Of a DNA stretch of 7,672 nucleotides, positions 4,768 to 7,672 are shown in pieces. The DNA is taken from the NCBI GenBank assembly GCA_037443545.1, contig JBBIOD010000087.1:1-7672 (forward strand). The letters run 5' to 3'. The position numbers were made by a program, and so were the translations under genes. The DNA comes from JASEGV01 sp037443545. Its GTDB lineage: Bacteria; Bacteroidota; Ignavibacteria; UBA10030; BY39. Under the pieces are notes generated by a model, which worked only from the letters and a program-made list of their open reading frames with translations, was not told the origin of the DNA and searched no databases. The stretch's first letter is position 1. Each line of letters starts with the position of its first letter.

Positions 4768-5586
4768 ATGCCAACAAAAACAAAATTATCGAGCTTTTAT
4801 ATTAGCCCTGCTATGACCCACATCTTCCAAACCGTTGAACTAATATCAATGAGTGGAATCGGGGTTTTAATCGTAGGGGAACAAGGAACTGAAAAGGAAT
4901 GGCTCGCGAAAATCATTCACGATTTAAGCAGTCGGAAAAATAATAATTTTATTATGTTTGACTGTAATAGTGTGCCGGCGGCAGAACTCGAGAAAAAAAT
5001 ATTTGGATTCGAAGAACTCACAGTTTCGGGAGTAGCAATAAATAAAGGCTTGTTGGAAGTGGCTTTCCGTGGTACATTATTTTTAGAAAATATTTCTTCG
5101 ATATCATCGGATATTCAATCAAAAATTGGAAGCGTGCTGAAAAATAAGCATTATCATAGATTGAATGGTATTGAGGAGTTAAATGTAAGTTTTAGAATTA
5201 TCGGCGGGACAACAGAAAAAGATGCTAATCAGGTATCATCCTATTCTCCCAAAAAAGAGGTGGATTCTTCGTTATGTCCACTTAATGTTAATATACCCCC
5301 TCTTCGGGAAAGGAAAGAAGATTTACCTTTTTTAGTCGAAAGAATGTTAAGAGAATCGAATGTTGCCTCTATTAAAGCTATAAAGGGTTTTTCGAAAGAA
5401 GCACTCGAATTATTAGTGAATTATAATTGGCCCGGTAATACGAAACAATTGCTTACCGTCGTGGACCATTCCATTTCTCTGTGCAACAATCAGGTTATTA
5501 TGGCTAAACACTTACCGGAATATTTACGAGAAGTTCAAATATCCCAGCCATTATCCTGTAATGAAAAAATTGTAGCTTCTATCTAA
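4768..5586 (+). CDS. Degenerate sigma-54-activator-type AAA+ domain protein (predicted pseudo-ATPase)
   Basis: The 272 residues cover almost exactly the central AAA+ domain of NtrC-type sigma-54 activators, with no receiver domain and no Fis-type helix-turn-helix. The fold-level matches are clear: VLIVGEQGTEKEWLAKIIHDLSSR (33-56), RGTLFLENI (101-109), IPPLRERKEDLPFLVERML (176-194) and WPGN (221-224). The working residues are altered. Walker A GESGTGKE is GEQGTEKE (Gly before Lys replaced by Glu), and the Walker B DE is EN (107-108). The GAFTGA sigma-contact loop is replaced by ELTVSGVA (83-90), the sensor I Asn is Thr, and the FR.DLYYRLN arginine-finger segment reads DSSLCPLN (166-173). Sensor II GNVREL is GNTKQL. 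ATP hydrolysis and sigma-54 remodelling therefore look lost. The frame is intact and 6-8 nt from both neighbours, so this looks like a retained protein rather than a decaying gene. Its role is unknown. Confidence 0.85.
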   Translation: MPTKTKLSSFYISPAMTHIFQTVELISMSGIGVLIVGEQGTEKEWLAKIIHDLSSRKNNNFIMFDCNSVPAAELEKKIFGFEELTVSGVAINKGLLEVAFRGTLFLENISSISSDIQSKIGSVLKNKHYHRLNGIEELNVSFRIIGGTTEKDANQVSSYSPKKEVDSSLCPLNVNIPPLRERKEDLPFLVERMLRESNVASIKAIKGFSKEALELLVNYNWPGNTKQLLTVVDHSISLCNNQVIMAKHLPEYLREVQISQPLSCNEKIVASI

Positions 5587-5594
5587 ACTATTAT

Positions 5595-7529
5595 ATGTTA
5601 TCTCAATTTATAATCATATTTACAATTCCATTATTGATGTCTTTAGTTTTGACACCAGCCATAATATCTCTTGCGAAGTATGCGGGAGCGATGGACATTC
5701 CCAATGAACGAAAAGTTCACAAATTTCCTATTCCCCGGTTAGGTGGTTTGGCTATTTATTTGAGCTTTTTTATATCGTTAGTGCTTTGTATATACTTCAA
5801 TCCTACTATAAATTTTATTAATCCATCAACGGGGATGATGTTACTCGTTTCATTGACTTTGGTATTAATTTTAGGCATTTGGGACGATATAAAACAGATA
5901 AGCCCGGGTAAAAAATTTTTCGGACAGTGGCTAGCTGCTACAATAGTTTATCTTGCCGGTTTTCGGATCTCGGCTATAACTTCACCATTTGACCTTGAGT
6001 TAATGAATTTAGGAGTATTTGATTATCCAGCTACTATACTCTGGATTGTAGGTATCACGAATGCTTTCAATCTTATAGATGGACTTGACGGACTTGCATC
6101 AGGAATAGCGTTGATTGCCTCGCTAACTATATTTTCGTTGTCCCTTATGCGTGAGGATTTGACATCTGCTTTTCTTTCATTGCTGCTGGTCGGTGCCACT
6201 TCAGGTTTCTTGCGCTATAATTTTAGTAGAGCGAAAATATTTTTGGGTGATTCTGGAAGTCTATTCATTGGCTTTGCTTTAGCAATTCTTTCGATGATGA
6301 GTGCGACGAAAGGTTCGACTGCTTTCTCGATTCTGATACCGATACTCACTCTAGGTTTACCGATTATGGATACATTGCTCTCGATGGTCCGAAGGTCGAT
6401 GCGCTCGATGGTTCCCAATAATGAAGCTCCTAAACCATTTGCCAAAAAACTTGTTTCTATTTTTTATCCTGATAAAGGTCATATCCACCACCAATTAATG
6501 TCTTTTGGAATCTCCGACCGCAAAGTTGTAATCATACTTTATGTTGTCTCCATAATATTTAGTGTCGGGGCTTTTGCAGTAACCATCGCAAATACCATAA
6601 TTGCTATTCCGATTTTGATAATAATCGGACTGGCAACATTTTTAGGTGTGAACCAATTGGGTTACAAAGAGATGGCACTTCTACGTAATGGGACCTTATT
6701 ACCTATTTATGAAAAACCTTTTTTCAAGAGCAGCCTTTTTCACAGTTTCCTTGACCTTGGTTCGATTTCACTATCATTTGGGATTACATTTTATTTAACT
6801 AATCAATCCGATTTTGTATTCGATTATGCATTTTATAAAAATCTGGCGATTATATTAGGGACACAGTTCTCAGTATTATTCTTCGGGGGAATTTATAAGC
6901 TGACCATGAAACAATTAGGTTTGGGTGACTTATTGAAGATAGTTAAAGCAATAACCGTTTCAGTTTTTTTTACCTGGATTGTTTTTTCTTTAGTTTACCA
7001 ATCATTCAGTTATTTAAACTTAGGTTTTATATTCCTAAATTTTTACTTTCTAATCACATTCGTGCTTGGTGGGAGGCTGTTGTTTAATATACTCAATTAT
7101 TTGTCGTATAATGATGATCCTAATGGTAGAAAAAAAGTATTGGTTTATGGAGCGGGTGCCGATGGCTTAAAGATAATGGAACAAATTACTAAAAATTCAT
7201 TTTATAATATATTTCCGGTTGGTATTCTTGATGATGATCCTCATTTATTAGGGAAACGGATAAACGGTTATAAAATTCTTGGGAGTCATTGGAATCTTCC
7301 TCAGATTTTAAAGGCAATACCTGTAGATGAAATTCTTGTTTTCGATAATAATCTTCAACAAGAAGTTATAAAAAGATTAGTCAAAATTGCAAGCGCCCAC
7401 CGTATAAAAATACGGTATCCCAAAATCGGATTAGAAGAGATGCAGCCCTATCACATAAGTGCAAAATATAATCAACAGATTTTTGTTTTCGAAAAAAATG
7501 AATCCTCATTACAAAACATAGTGCATTAA
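5595..7529 (+). CDS. Fusion: WecA/MraY-type phosphoglycosyltransferase + WbpM/WcaJ-type membrane and CoA-binding-like module
   Basis: This 644-residue protein has two parts. Residues 1 to about 350 are a polytopic polyprenyl-phosphate glycosyl-1-phosphate transferase (glycosyltransferase family 4), expected to start the glycan on undecaprenyl phosphate. Visible signatures are PNERKVHKFPIPRLGG (36-51), the catalytic-region Asp pair IWDDIK (D97, D98), NAFNLIDGLDGLA (156-168), FLGDSGS (216-222), D259, and HIHH (296-299). Residues about 375-500 add four further membrane helices. Residues 513-605 are a Rossmann-like domain, KKVLVYGAGADGLKI followed by PVGILDDDPHLLGKRINGYKILGS, typical of the N-terminal half of PglF/WbpM dehydratases and of WcaJ/WbaP transferases (CoA_binding_3-like). 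The catalytic dehydratase or monotopic transferase domain that normally follows is absent. The start ATG lies 8 nt after the previous gene. The likely substrate is a UDP-HexNAc, but it is not determined by sequence. Confidence 0.88.
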   Translation: MLSQFIIIFTIPLLMSLVLTPAIISLAKYAGAMDIPNERKVHKFPIPRLGGLAIYLSFFISLVLCIYFNPTINFINPSTGMMLLVSLTLVLILGIWDDIKQISPGKKFFGQWLAATIVYLAGFRISAITSPFDLELMNLGVFDYPATILWIVGITNAFNLIDGLDGLASGIALIASLTIFSLSLMREDLTSAFLSLLLVGATSGFLRYNFSRAKIFLGDSGSLFIGFALAILSMMSATKGSTAFSILIPILTLGLPIMDTLLSMVRRSMRSMVPNNEAPKPFAKKLVSIFYPDKGHIHHQLMSFGISDRKVVIILYVVSIIFSVGAFAVTIANTIIAIPILIIIGLATFLGVNQLGYKEMALLRNGTLLPIYEKPFFKSSLFHSFLDLGSISLSFGITFYLTNQSDFVFDYAFYKNLAIILGTQFSVLFFGGIYKLTMKQLGLGDLLKIVKAITVSVFFTWIVFSLVYQSFSYLNLGFIFLNFYFLITFVLGGRLLFNILNYLSYNDDPNGRKKVLVYGAGADGLKIMEQITKNSFYNIFPVGILDDDPHLLGKRINGYKILGSHWNLPQILKAIPVDEILVFDNNLQQEVIKRLVKIASAHRIKIRYPKIGLEEMQPYHISAKYNQQIFVFEKNESSLQNIVH

Positions 7530-7672
7530 TTGAACGCATTACTCTAAACCCGACTCAAAAATAAGAAACTCTTTCTCGTTTTTTGGAAAATTGTATCTAC
7601 CTAAAAACCTGTTTTAAACACATTCCTTAACAATAATTAGTTAATTTTTGTGCTTTCTTCCCGATCTGCTAC
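7530..7672. other. Noncoding 3' flank of the rightward operon
   Basis: No supported gene lies in these 143 bases. A weak A/T stem (AGAAA at 7564-7568 with TTTCT at 7572-7576) is followed by six Ts at 7579-7584. It might act as a poor terminator, but it contains only one G-C pair in each arm. On the minus strand an 11-codon open tail enters from the right edge and ends at TAA (7639-7637). This could be the end of a converging gene but is too short to claim. Confidence 0.4.

Noticed and set aside
6215..6445. Minus-strand ORF of 76 codons
   Set aside because: It is a shadow of the transferase gene, opposite the conserved GDSGS region.
7564..7584. Hairpin plus T-run as terminator of the rightward operon
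   Set aside because: The stem is only 5 bp with one G-C pair and is separated from the T-run by CG, which is too weak to call a terminator.
7649..7667. Minus strand resembles an Illumina adapter start (AGATCGG, then GAAGA, then GCACA)
   Set aside because: It differs from the adapter by inserted bases and continues into normal AT-rich sequence, so it is most likely coincidence rather than contamination.

Overview
This AT-rich window carries most of an exopolysaccharide or capsule biosynthesis and export locus. It is arranged as two divergent operons around an approximately 450-bp regulatory region. The gene set suggests a Gram-negative bacterium of the FCB group, possibly of the Ignavibacteria/Chlorobi type: it includes a Wza-like outer-membrane lipoprotein, a PorV/PorQ-type outer-membrane barrel and a stand-alone bacterial tyrosine-kinase-type ATPase. 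The taxonomic call is an inference from gene content and base composition only.

The leftward (minus-strand) operon, read from the centre outward, encodes four proteins. They are a Wzz/Wzc-like chain-length co-polymerase (2697-1351), a CpsD-type P-loop ATPase (1302-520), a 59-residue two-helix membrane protein (512-333), and the first 110 residues of a polytopic protein resembling O-antigen ligases/polymerases (330 to beyond the left edge). The last two genes are closely spaced behind the ATPase gene.

The central region (2698-3147) contains two oppositely facing sequences that resemble sigma-54 (-24/-12) promoters, both TGGCATA-N4-TTGA. Each lies just upstream of an operon. Between them are two copies of a 17-bp dyad, GTGTAA-N5-TTACAC, with centres 71 bp apart. 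This is the layout expected of a shared upstream activator site serving two divergent RpoN promoters.

The rightward (plus-strand) operon is tightly packed, with gaps of 6-8 nt. It encodes a Wza-like export lipoprotein (3148-3846), a PorV/PorQ-family barrel (3853-4761), a protein derived from the AAA+ domain of sigma-54 activators that has lost essentially every catalytic and sigma-contact motif (4768-5586), and a 644-residue fusion (5595-7529). The fusion joins a WecA/MraY-type phosphoglycosyltransferase to the membrane and Rossmann (CoA-binding-like) module normally found at the N terminus of WbpM/PglF or WcaJ/WbaP proteins. The last 143 bases contain no supported gene.

Together the genes would start a glycan on undecaprenyl phosphate (fusion protein), polymerise it (partial Wzy-like protein), control its length (Wzc-like protein and ATPase) and export it (Wza-like lipoprotein). 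The PorV-like barrel and the pseudo-AAA+ protein are unexplained additions. The most unusual points are the dead sigma-54-activator-like protein in an operon that itself appears to be RpoN-controlled, the paired dyads between divergent sigma-54-like promoters, and the fusion architecture.
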